Assembly (NCBI RefSeq): GCF_963678635.1
Contig: NC_087066.1
Span: forward strand, 13,810,517 to 13,874,516
Direction: 5' to 3'
Length of the DNA stretch: 64,000 bases
DNA from: Symsagittifera roscoffensis
Taxonomy: Eukaryota; Xenacoelomorpha; Acoela; Convolutidae
The position numbers and the translations under genes were made by a program. Under the pieces are notes generated by a model, which made no database searches, had not been told where the DNA came from, and was given only the letters and a program-made list of their open reading frames with translations. Of the stretch, positions 30,322-40,765 are shown piece after piece. Numbering within the stretch: the stretch's first letter is position 1; each line of letters opens with the position of its first letter.

Positions 30322-31518
30322 TTAAACTGCCACTAGTATATTACGAAACGCTTTTTCTTGTTCCTCTTTCCATACAAAATTAAATTTGTTGGTTGCAGAC
30401 AGTAGGGAGGGTAGCGGAGTACATAATTGAGCCAGATTAGGTTTAAACTTGTTCAAATGATGAACATATCCCATAAAACTTTTGAGTTGTTTAAAAGTTT
30501 TTGGGTGGTGTAAGTTTACTATAGCATCGGTTTTCTTTTGCATAGGGGTTATTCCATATTCATTAATTACGAAGCCTAACCATTCTACTTCTTTGCACCT
30601 AAATTTATATTTGTCAACGGAGATGGCCATGTTTTCGATATTTAACTTGTTAAGAAGTTTCGTTAGTTTATCTATGTGTTGTTCTTTGGTACCGTGAGAA
30701 ATAATCAGGATATCATCTAAAAATGCAAACGTATCTTTTTCATTATTGAGGGTCAGATCAATGGCTTTCTGAAACTCAGCGGGCATACCGGTGAGTCCGT
30801 AAAAGCCTGTTTGGAACTGGTAGGTTCCGGTAGCCCTACCCCCAATTATACTGAAATTACACTGCGTTCGTGTTGTTTCATCGAGTGGCAGTTGACTATA
30901 CGCATAACGTAAATCTAGTGTTGAAAAATACGTGGTCCCCGGTTTGTTTGTTCCTTCCTGAGCTGATTGTGCTATATTATCTAACAAAACCTCGATATTT
31001 GGCATTTGATATTTGTTTTTATGGTTAGATTTGTTGATTTGTTTCGAATCCATTGCCAATTTTATTGATTGATCTTTCTTTACCGTTATTACAATAGGGC
31101 TTATGAATTGATGGTCGCTGCATTTGTCCAGACGGATTATATGCCCCTGGTCAATTAGCGATCGAATTTCATTTTCCACTTTCTCTTGAATGTGGATGGG
31201 GATACGTCTCCCACGTTGTTGCAACGCCTTGAATTCTTTTAAAAATTCTTTATGAACCATGTGACTCTTGGAGCGCCCTATTCGTGTACAAAGGCCAGGG
31301 TACGTGGTTTTAACCCACGCCGCTATTTGCGTGTCTGATTTGTTGATGCTGTTGACGTAAAAATTAGACTTACCAGCTGGTTTTCTTTCCTGGTGCAGTT
31401 TTATTCCAATCTGGGGAAGATGGTTGCGTCCCATGATGTTCGCTCGTCTGTCGTCCACCACTATGAATGAAGCTGTTTGGATCTTCCATCCTCCAGATTC
31501 TATAGGAGCTATCAGCAT
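30322..31518 (-). pseudogene. Gypsy protease end and reverse transcriptase
   Basis: 398 codons. The start holds the protease C-terminal box IMGRNHLPQIGI. The reverse transcriptase has RGRRIPIHIQEKVENEI, IRLDKCSDHQFISPIVIT, STLDLRYAYSQLPL with the first aspartate, TGFYGLTGMPAEFQ, the FAFLDDILI catalytic pair, and EWLGFVINEYGITPMQKK. It ends in a TAA where RNase H should continue. Confidence 0.9.
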
Positions 31519-32186
31519 GCCAAGTGACGGGATCTTGTAGCATTATAACAAACCATTCTGTTGGCCTCGTCGTCTTCCCCCAATGTCGTTTTCACCGCCG
31601 ATTTGACAGTAGATGTTAGAAGGTTGGCTGTTTTTTCATTCACGAAAGATGTTGGAGAACCTGTGTCTGCGATAAACACGATATTGTTTGTCTCCGAACG
31701 GACCCGAATGAGATGACCTTGTAGATCATTATTTGTTATGACTTCTGCTCGTCGTGGTTCGAATTTTATCCAGTTGGTAGATGTATCATCTGGATGTACC
31801 AACTCCCATCCCGGGATTTTATCACCAGCTTGGAGATAATCGACGTAGGTGGTCATATCTGTTTCTTGAATATCCTGTTGCTGAGGAATGTTTTCTTGAA
31901 TAGCTTTTACTCCACTGGATTTGCATAGTTTGGCGAAGTGACCCCTTTTTGTACATCTATTACAAATTTTATCTCGCGCCGGACACTGTGCCAGGTGGTT
32001 AGCTGAGAAGGCGTTACCACACTTGAAACAATCTTTATCCTGTTTGGATCTGTCCGAACTGTTTCTCGTCGTTGTTCCTCCACGACTGCGTCCACCCCGG
32101 GGTTGTGATTTATAACCACCCCTCCTTTGGACGAAGTTTATTGGTTCTGATTTTATGTTTGCAAATCCGGTGTGGCTCTTAGACAA
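31512..32186 (-). pseudogene. Gypsy nucleocapsid zinc knuckles and protease
   Basis: Arg/Gly-rich SQPRGGRSRGGTTTRNS leads into two zinc knuckles, CFKCGNAFSANHLAQC and CNRCTKRGHFAKLC. Further on VFIADTGSPTSFV is an aspartic protease active site. A frameshift near 31515 separates it from the rest of the protease. Confidence 0.88.
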
Positions 32187-33029
32187 TCCCCGCTTTCTGA
32201 TGTGGACTTGATTCTCGAGGCTTTTTTCCAGTCGTGGAGTATTTTCCAGACATACTCGCTTCGTTTCGGCAGCTTATGTTTCAGTCTGTAAATGAACCAC
32301 ACCATTAACGCTTGGTCGGGTGTTTTCTTTTCAGCTAGAAGATCTTTTTGAACTTCGTCGTTTGTCATGTTTGCTGTAAACAAATCTCAAATTTTTTCTG
32401 ATTCGAGTCCACCATCTTTGCATGCGGTACAATTGAAGTTGCCTTTGACCACGAGTTCTGTGAGTCCACAGTGGAATTCTTCCAGGGTTTCTGTTTTTCC
32501 TTGCTTGCGTGTGAAAGCTTCATATCGGTCAAATGTTACATTTCGTTCCTTTACAAAGAGTCGTTTTAACCTTCCCCAGAAATCTCTTGTTGAGATTTCT
32601 TGAATTTTGAGATTCGGGTAATATTGTGACAGTCTTCTTTGGCCTTCAGTCCCCAGACACGAGTAAATATAGCTCCGGCATTTGATGTCCGCTTCTTCCC
32701 ACGGCACTCCGTCTACTGTTGGGCCAAGGTTGTCTAAATGTTGACACTGATTTTCCCACGCTACTCGTTTTTCTTGGTTGCGTAGATTTCGATCTCGTAC
32801 TTGTTTGTCGGTTTCCCCCTCGATGGGGAGTTCATATCCTGGTTATTGAGGTTTTTTTTTATAGCTGGAGGGTTTGTAATAGTTTCGATAAATTTACACC
32901 GTCTTTTGCAATAATTCCAAGAAATAATTGCTGGTTCCATTTATCCCACTCTACCAGTGAGTCCGATGAGGCTTTCTGCCAAAACGGTGTGATCCCCAAT
33001 GGGTTTTTAGTGATTGCTGGCTGCGCCAT
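32153..33029 (-). pseudogene. gag: Gypsy gag, three frames
   Basis: The ATG at 33029-33027 (minus) uses the last base of the 5' LTR, so the start spans the LTR/PBS junction. The first frame (AQPAITKNPLGITPFWQKAS, WDKWNQQLFLGII) stops near 32860 in an A-run. The second (32707-32387) has WEEADIKCRSYIYSCLGTEG and LKRLFVKERNV; the third (32383-32153) has EKKTPDQALMVWFIYRLKHK. These match a gypsy capsid-like layout. At least two frameshifts are present. Confidence 0.75.
33010..33028 (-). other. Gypsy primer-binding site
   Basis: Directly inside the 5' LTR the minus strand reads TGGCGCAGCCAGCAATCAC, beginning with the TGG expected of a tRNA CCA-end complement. I cannot assign the tRNA. It overlaps the first gag codons. 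Confidence 0.6.
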
Positions 33030-33369
33030 GTTATACCCTCATCTGGTAAGTGAGGTATAATCTTTATTTTTCTGAGTCTATGCTGGACGCTAACTGAGAA
33101 ATGAACGATTAAAAGAACAATTTAAAATCATTTAACCATGTTTAAGTCTGGCTGACACTGACCTCGAATCAATTGAGAGACATTGTTTCATAATAACTAG
33201 TACATATGTCATTACGTATAAATAGGTACTTATTTTAATCATCAGACTTCTATATGTGTTAATTAATCAGTTATGTTTATAAATTGTAATCATTACCAAC
33301 TGGTAGTTCTAGCACCTAAATCTAGATCATTAAAAAAGGATGTTTTCTGTAATATCCGTACGGATAACA
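33029..33369 (-). repeat. Gypsy LTR (5' LTR of the element)
   Basis: 341 bp counterpart of 26151-26490, about 4 percent different. Confidence 0.93.
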
Positions 33370-33867
33370 TAACTTTTTCCAGACTATCGTGACTTTGAAA
33401 TTCTGTCTAATTTTTTGATCGCGGGAATAAAATTGGCGCAGCTTTCAAATTGCGGAGATCAGTCGCGGGCTTCCATCCAGACCTCATGTAGATAGCTTCA
33501 AACTCAGCTAATTCAGACTAATGTTTGCTTCAATATTTGTAATTTTTCTAGTCATGTATTTTTACACCCTGTACTTGCACTTGTAGAGGCACCATTGTTT
33601 TCTATGCTTTCAATAAAGGACGAGAGTGTGAAAAAAAAAAGAAATTATTTATCTTTTTGCATCAGTTGATATCACTTGTCCGACCCTTGAAACAACTCAC
33701 TCAGCTCTACCCTTTTTGCCCGGATGTTCTTAGTCATTCGGCTTCCGAAACGTCCCATATCAACCCTTTCACCTTCGATCCCTTTTCACCGTTGTTGTTT
33801 TTGTGTGTAATCATTTGAATTATTTTCTTTTATCGGGTTTGCTTCCAGGGGTTGTAAATACATGCAG
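33370..33867. other. Flank of the gypsy element
   Basis: No gene; AT-rich, with AATAAA at 33612-33617 in TTCAATAAAGGACG that could be an old 3' end signal of an unknown transcript. Confidence 0.3.
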
Positions 33868-33935
33868 ATCTGTAGACTCGCTTCGTTTCGGGCAGCTTAT
33901 GTTTCAGTCTGTAAATGTACCACACCATTACGCAA
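33868..33935 (-). repeat. Stray fragment of gypsy gag
   Basis: ACTCGCTTCGTTTCGG then GCAGCTTATGTTTCAGTCTG matches 32250-32310 inside the neighbouring gypsy gag, with a one-base insertion. It lies 500 bases outside the element. Confidence 0.75.
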
Positions 33936-34599
33936 GAGTTGCAAATTACATTTTCTCTGCATAGCCAGAAACTTAACATTTCGAGCGAACTGTCCTGAGT
34001 TTATTTTATCATCGCATTTTAGCTCAAGAGTTGTCCAATGCTCAGAAGATTTACGGTTTATATGATGGCTACCGAGTTATGGACAGTCCTCCGTTTTTAC
34101 CGGCCTTAGGAATCAACTTTTACGGTTTGGTCAGTTGTCTTATGTTAGCAAGATCATAGCTTGAGAAAGAGTTTACGATCCACCATGAATGTGTCCTTGT
34201 GGCTCCTGGGACGAAAGACAGCGCCGTTAAGATTAACAAATGGGTTAAAAACCGCGCAAAACAGCAAATAAATATAACGCTGGCTCCCATGTGTACGCAA
34301 AAACGACATTTGAGCATTGGCTACAACTCATAACCAACATGAACTATGAAGATGTTACTAAAGTCTGGCAGTACTTTGATGCCAAATTAGCATCCAGTCA
34401 ATCACGCGGAGCCTCATAGTTCTTGATCCACTGGGGCAACATCAGTGTGCAATCCCATTATTCCTTCTCTAGTAGTTCATTCCGCTCCTGAAATATAAAT
34501 CCATAATCACATTGCTAGATGACTAACCCAGCGCCAAAAGTTTAACCCAGTGCTAAAATTGAACCCGGCGCCAATAACCACGAAAAAACTGCCCTTAAA
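33936..34599. other. Unassigned stretch
   Basis: Less AT-rich than its surroundings but with no frame I recognise; it may be decayed transposon sequence. Confidence 0.3.
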
Positions 34600-35104
34600 T
34601 TCATCGTCTTAAAGACAGTTTGTAACCATTGAAAACCTCACCGAAATCATAACTAGAACCGTAAGGATCGATTGCCAGTATAAACATTTACACAAAATAA
34701 CGGTCACCCCATGCATTGCCTTAACGGTTCGAACATTTTGTCAACGCTGTTGATTCGGCCAGTTTATGTGCCTATGAAAAAGAGAAACACTTAAAAACCC
34801 TCATGACTGAAAACCAAAACGGCGAAATCTAAGTTCGCATGGTCTGGTTTAAAGTACCAATAAATATTCTCCTTCTAATCTGAACGTATACAAAAATCTG
34901 ACAGCCTTATTAGTTCCGTTTTATTAAATTAACCAAAAAGTAAGCTGCTACCCAACATCTGCTCTTCACAAAAATTAATGGCTGCAAAAAAGTCAACTTT
35001 GAACTATTGGTTCCAGTTTCCTTTAAAAAACAAACAATTTCACAAAAGTCACAACTGTCTAATGAACCACCCTCACATCGAAACACCCTCAACTAAATTA
35101 TTTG

Positions 35105-35700
35105 CCTAGCGTGATATGTTGCACAGAAACCTGGCTTTCACCAAACCAGAAATCAATATTTTCAAAAAAAAGAAAATCAACCTCTCATTGAAAGTTCTCG
35201 TAATCGTAGGGGAGGAGGCGTAAGCTTTTATACAAAATGTGGAATAAATTATGAAATAAAAAAAAGAACAAGTTGTAGCAACATTCAATTATTAAGCGTC
35301 AAAATTACAAACCAAAAACTAAAAAATACTAGTATTACGTGTGTTTATATTCCTCCTAGCGCGGTAAAAACTCAAACACTCCTTATACTACAAAAAAACT
35401 TTGGATGATATTATAGTAGGACCATCTACACATCATTTACTTTGTGGTGACTTCAACATTAATTATTTTAAGAAAGAGTAAACGACTCTCTTAACTCATC
35501 AGTATATATTAAATGGAAACGATCTTTTTCTACAAAATGGAAATCAAGCAACCAGAGAAACTAAGACCAGTAAGACGTGTATAGATCTGATTTTTTCCAA
35601 TGTAAAAAAAAACAGTAACCATCTTCAAAACATCGGTAACTGATCATTATGGAGTAAATTTAAACGCTACATCACAAACAACTAAAAATGAACCTTTTAT
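35105..35700 (+). pseudogene. LINE AP-endonuclease domain, broken
   Basis: Across changed frames I read CCTETWLSPNQ, GGGVSFYTKCGI, SITCVYIPPSA, HLLCGDFNINYF and KTCIDLIFSN. These are the ETWL, GGGV, GDFN and DLIF blocks of AP-like endonucleases in LINEs; the enzyme nicks target DNA for priming. At least four stops or shifts interrupt it. Confidence 0.75.
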
Positions 35701-35830
35701 TACCAAAACCCGACCATGGTTCCAACTTGAATCGGAATCTTCTCTAAAAGAACTAAATAAGTCTTTACTAGAAAATTTATTTGATGTTTAAACAAAAATT
35801 AGCCAATTTAATTGTGACGAGCGTTTTTTA

Positions 35831-37829
35831 TTGTTGAACGAAAAGCTCAGAAAAAACATTGAATCATTTTTATCAGAAAAAACTTCAATTAGAAAAACTT
35901 CGAAGCACTGGGTTGAAAATGAATTGAAAAATGCAGCTTCAGAAAAACACCGGCTTAGGAAATGTTTTTTGAAAACTGGAACCACTGAAGCCAGAAGTAA
36001 ATTTGAATCTCAAAGCAAATTAATTCGCAGAATGCTGAGTCAGAAAAAAAAGCACTTTATCAATACAAATTACGATTGGAATCCAACAACAGCAGCAGAG
36101 AACGTTTCCGTCTGTATAATGATCTAACCTTAGCTACCAAAAACAACAAACGGTAAGAAAAAAACAGAAATTTTGATGAACTTAACGATTTCTTTGCAAA
36201 TACTGGAGAAAAATTGGTAAGGAATTTTATTACTTTAAAAAAATTAAGAATCAGAAAATAATTTAACTCAATGTTTTTAGCTGAAATAACACAAAATGAA
36301 ATTTCAAATATAGTCGAATCGCTAAAAACCAAGTTTAGTTTGGATACATATGGACATAATCACTATAACTTGAAAAACAAATGACCATTTTTGCTTCCAG
36401 TTTTGAAAAATTTTTGCAAAAATTTTTGGATAGACAAGTTTTTCCAGACAGTTTCAAATTTGCCAAAATTAAACCTCTCTCCAAAGAAGTCAACGATCTA
36501 CAGACCAATTTCTCCTTTACCAGTTGTGGGTAAAATTTTTGAGCGGGTCATTTGCAACAGAATGAACCAATATCTCTCTAAGTATCAGTGACTACAAAAC
36601 TGCCAGTTTTTGTTGTTCAGATCAAAAAGGAGTACAACTGATGCTTTGATAACCCTAATAGAAGAAGTGCGTCAAGATTGGAACTCTAATACCACGAAGA
36701 CACAGTGCACATTCAGTGACCTTAAGAAAGCCTTTGATACAGTTGACCACATTCTTTTACTTGAGAAATGTGACGCATATGGTTTTTGGGGACCTGTTTT
36801 TGATCTTCTAAAACCTTATTTAAAAAATCGACAACAATACGTTGCCACTAAAACCAAACAATCTCAAAATAAAAAATGTGAATTATGTGGTACCACAGGG
36901 TTCCATACTAAGCCCGCTTCTTTTCATCATTTATATAAATGATATTGAGCTAAATGAAAATAGTGAAAGTAATCTGATTTTATATGCAGACGACACTGTC
37001 ATAAAAACAACAGCTAGAAACAGTGACTTACCCGGTAAACACCAAGAGCGTTGGACAAAACAGCAGAAAAAACAAGCTGACCTTAAATGAAGATAAAACA
37101 AAAACAATGATAGTATTTAAGAAGAGCAGCGGTAAATCAGATGTCAAATTGAATGGAATAAATATTGAAGAAAAGCAATCGTACCGATACTTAGGTGTTC
37201 AAATTGACTCTAAACTTTCCTGTACTGATCATATTACAAAAATTGAAAATAAAGGTCGAAGTTTTGTGGGATGTATTACAGGTTGAGGAAAATTTTAGGT
37301 AAAGATCAAATACTGAAAGCATATAACGCTTATGTGGAACCCATTTTACAGCACGGGGTTTTGGCTTATGCGTCAACATACAAAACGAAATTAGAAACAA
37401 CTGAACTTAAAATAAGTTATTTATTTTAAGAGAAGAAATGAAAGCATCGAAGAACTGAGACAAAAACGCAAATTACACTTCGTAAAAGAATTACATATCT
37501 ATGAATTATTAAAGTTACTATGTACGGTTTTGAGAAAAGAGTGCATATCGGCCGTTGTCCAGGAAGCTGTAACTGAGAAAAATTTGAATACAATTTTGAA
37601 TAAGAGAGTTTTAGCTATGCAGATAGCTGTGCAATCAAATGATAATCAAAAAACTTCTGTAAAGGTTAGAATTAGAAAGCTCTTCAACTTTGTTCTAAAA
37701 TACTACCCAGATTTTGTAACTAAGATTCAGAGCTGCATTCAATACCAATTACAAATCTTCAACCATGAGTTTTTGGACAATTTTAATCTAGAAAACTATC
37801 AACTGTTTAAACTCATTTTTGAGTAGAAT
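35831..37829 (+). pseudogene. LINE reverse transcriptase and C-terminal region, broken
   Basis: Frames 36391-36591, 36610-36942, 36842-37090, 37023-37286 and 37530-37826 carry in order YRPISPLPVVGKIFERVICN, RSKRSTTDALITLIEEVRQD, FSDLKKAFDTVDHILLLEKC with the first catalytic aspartate, VPQGSILSPLLFIIYINDI, LILYADDTVI with the catalytic pair, NEDKTKTMIVFKK and YRYLGVQIDSKLS. The C-terminal frame (37530-37826) ends NFNLENYQLFKLIFE. A TGA at 36589-36591 and several frameshifts kill the gene. Block spacing fits the CR1/Jockey supergroup. Confidence 0.85.
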
Positions 37830-38220
37830 AGGTATTTTTGAAAAAATATTTGCTCTCAAGGGTAGATATACTGCTGAAATTTTCCCCTTTTTTGTTTAAA
37901 AACTTTTTTTTTCCTCTTTAATTCAATATATCTTTTTTTTTATTTCTTGATTAACTATCGAACTTAAAAAATAACAGAAGTCATAGCATGATCAGAGGAG
38001 CCTGAAAACGGGCTGCATAGTTCCACAACGTTCTCTCAATGAGATTTCGTTTAGTTGTAAATGTAGTAACTTTTACAATGACTGGAATCTAATTTGCAAA
38101 CAATTTATTATGATTATAATGATCTCAAAAACAAGAGAATTGCACTCCACCGAAAAGAATTAGTCGTGTCTGTAATAAAAATAAGGAGCAAGGAATTTTG
38201 AAATAATTTTGATTAGGTCA
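37830..38220. other. AT-rich stretch after the LINE
   Basis: No gene recognised. Confidence 0.35.
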
Positions 38221-38221
38221 C

Positions 38222-39150
38222 AGCTTGTACAGGGAGCTTGTTTCAACCCTTTTCTTTTGATTGAATCCAAAACCACAGGTTTAGGCTGGTAATTTTTGAG
38301 ACAAGTCAAACAATTGCAAAAAACGGTTAAACAAAACTCATATTGTTTTGCGAGGTCCCAAAAAACAGAAGAGTTTTCCCCAACCTGTTTTTTCCATTGA
38401 ACCCAAAAGGTCAGATTTGGGAGGGTAAATTACGAAGAAAAAATATTTAAAAATAAAAAAACGGTCCAAAAATTGAAAATTGACTTTTCCGAGGGACATA
38501 GTTTTGCGTGTAAAAATGTTTTGGTCGTATCTGTTTATGCACAACCCATTCTAACACAACCTGTTCTACCTATTCAAATCAAAATCTCAAATTTGTGGGG
38601 GTAGTTTTCGAGAGAAGCCAAAATCTTTAAAAAAAAAAACAGTCAAAAAGTCATAAGTCGAGTTTCCGAGGGCCATAATTTTTCTCGTTATAAAATTTGG
38701 AATTAGCAGCTAAAACAGGGGAGCGTACCACAGCCCTTATTTTTAATTGAAACCAAAACCTCAGATTTCTGTGGCTAGTTTTCGAGGAAAGCTAAAATAT
38801 TCCAAAAAACGGTCAAAAAACCGAAAATTTGATTTTCGTTGGTCACAATTTAAAAAAAAAAATTGGGTGTAGCCGCATATGCAGAGGACCTTCCCACAAC
38901 TTGTTCCACCACTTGAAATCAAAAACTCAAATCTCAGATTTGAGAAGGTAGTTTTAGAGAAAAGTTGAAACGTTTCAAAAAATTGTCAAAAAATTAATTT
39001 TTTGCATTTTTTGAGGACCATAACGTTTTGTGTAGAAACAAATGGGCGTAGACGCTTATAACGAGGAGCTTCCCATAACCTGTTCAATCCATTGAAACCA
39101 AAATCTCAGATTTGGTAAAGTATTTTTCGAGAAAATAAAGAAAATCCAAA
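38222..39150 (+). repeat. Tandem satellite, about 165-180 bp period, five to six units
   Basis: The landmark ATTGAAACCAAAATCTCAGA recurs in varied form near 38261, 38397, 38572, 38747, 38911 and 39091. Each is followed by TAGTTTTCGAG-like, AAACGGTCAAAAA-like and GAGGGCCATAATTTT-like segments. Copies are well diverged. Confidence 0.8.
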
Positions 39151-39696
39151 AAATATGGGTCAAAATTTCCACCTACACACTTTTTCTAAGGCTGTAGAAA
39201 GTGGGGTAAAGTAAAAAAAACCAGTAAATTTTGCAGGCACACAGGGGAGTGTGCGGACGGATTTTTCATCGGTACCTTTTTTTTGAAAATCGGTAGAGTA
39301 ATTTTAGAGAAAAACTAAATTTAAAAAAAAACGAAAATTTTTTCCAAATTCTCAAAAAAAATAAAATAAAATAAAAAAATATATTTTCATAATACCTGCT
39401 TTTATCAAACAGGAATTTTTGCTACGGCATGAATAAAGAATTTTTACACCGTCTGCGTCCGTCTTTTGTCGAAGAATAAAAAATCAAGTTTGAACAAAAC
39501 TAGACTATTCTAAATCGAGCCTAACTTTATCGAGAGGGATTCAGACACTCAGTAGTAAAAAAATCAGATCGACCGAAAGGACTGCGGCTAATTTTCACGC
39601 AAAACTTTGCCTAGACAAAAGAATATGAAACTAACATCAAAAAAGTCCGAAAGACGCAAAATGAGGCCATTAAACCAATTTTAAATAAGATGAAAC
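39151..39696. other. AT-rich stretch
   Basis: No gene; contains an (AAATA)n-like low-complexity run near 39355-39380. Confidence 0.35.
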
Positions 39697-39901
39697 GGCT
39701 CTTTTTCCTTCCCACTTAAGTATCAACTCACATAGGTATCAATTGTATGATGTAACGAGTGGTTTTACAATGTTAAGTATGGAAACTAAAAATGTTTGTC
39801 ATCGCCTAATTAGTCTGTATACCAAATTTGATAACAATCTGACAATGTGCTTAGAAAAATTATTCTAAAAATTTGCAGTTGGGGGAAAAGGAAAAAGAGC
39901 C
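39697..39901 (+). mobile_element. MITE family B, complete copy
   Basis: Left end GGCTCTTTTTCCTTCCCAC, right end GGGGGAAAAGGAAAAAGAGC then C. Core GATGTAACGAGTGGTTTTAC and AAATGTTTGTCATCGCCTAA. Confidence 0.85.
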
Positions 39902-40682
39902 GATTAAACCTATTAAGCGGGAAAAAAAAGAAACAAAAAGCAACAAAAACAAAAACGTTGTCCTGAGAAATTATATTTTCTATTAAGATTTTTAGCATTT
40001 TGTGCAATCCCGACTGGAGCATTAAAATTATGTTTTATTTTAAATGACTCCAAAATTAAGGCACTAAGCCGATAAAATTTACCGGCATAATTTTAAACCG
40101 GCATTTTTTAGGAAATCAAATTTTTCCCGTTTTCCCCATATATCGAAAAAAACAGGCCCTGTCAGATACGAGCACAGGACCTTGTTGCACAGTATCCGCC
40201 AAAACGAGACCAAAATCAAAACTAAGAAAATTGAATTCATAAATTGAACCTAAATTTACCATTTCTAATTATGGCTGTTCTGTGAACAGTTAGTTCCAAA
40301 AAAGTTTTCTACCCGATTGCAAAACCCTTGCTTATCGCACGGGTAAATAGCAGTTAAGGTAGGTGTTTTGAAAGTTCAAGCTTTAGAAAATTTTTGGTTC
40401 CGAGAACAAATAATTAAAATGAAAAATGAGACACAATGTTTCTGTTACTGGAGAACTCCAGGCGGTTTGCAAATAAACGTTTCCAAAAATCAAGCACAAA
40501 AACTATTCGTTTTTAAGCTTTTTTCGGTCTTTCATAACTTGCTGCTAACTCGCTCAAAGGAAACATAAGTGATTTGTTGAGTTTTTCCATATCTGCAACG
40601 GTTTGAAACTTGCCGATTTCTTTGGTCGCGTAATTAATGACGGCCTTAAGATATTTAAAAACTATTTTAAATATACAACTGT
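39902..40682. other. AT-rich stretch
   Basis: No gene supported; short frames here show no domain. Confidence 0.35.
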
Positions 40683-40688
40683 TTTAAT
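40683..40688 (-). promoter_or_regulatory. Possible poly(A) signal ATTAAA
   Basis: On the minus strand the common variant ATTAAA lies about 78 bases after the stop of the gene at 40766-41683. Confidence 0.35.
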
Positions 40689-40765
40689 TTTTCAAAAGCT
40701 AAAACCTTCACAACAGAAACAAACAATTCAAATCTGAGAGCTAATTTTCATAAGTATCTCTGAGA

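Larger units (their letters stand above)
26151..33369 (-). mobile_element. Ty3/gypsy LTR retrotransposon, complete in outline, genes broken
   Basis: Both LTRs (340 and 341 bp) begin TGTTAT and end ATAACA, and the element is flanked by the 5-bp duplication TAACT (26146-26150 and 33370-33374). On the minus strand the order is LTR, PBS, gag, zinc knuckle, protease, reverse transcriptase, RNase H, linker, integrase, long tail, PPT, LTR. The LTRs differ at about 13 bases plus one indel, roughly 4 percent, so insertion was not recent. The genes carry several frameshifts and stops. Confidence 0.95.
34600..37829 (+). mobile_element. CR1/Jockey-group LINE, degraded
   Basis: An AP-type endonuclease region (about 35105-35700) is followed by a linker (35831-36120) and reverse transcriptase blocks to the stop at 37824-37826. 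The 34600-35100 part may be the end of ORF1 (broken frame with ITRTVRIDCQYKHLH) but is not convincing. Stops and frameshifts are frequent, so this is a dead copy. No poly(A) tail or target duplication is clear. Confidence 0.8.

Noticed and set aside
38222-39150. CRISPR-like array
   Set aside because: Units are long, diverged and contiguous without unique spacers; it is a tandem satellite in animal DNA.
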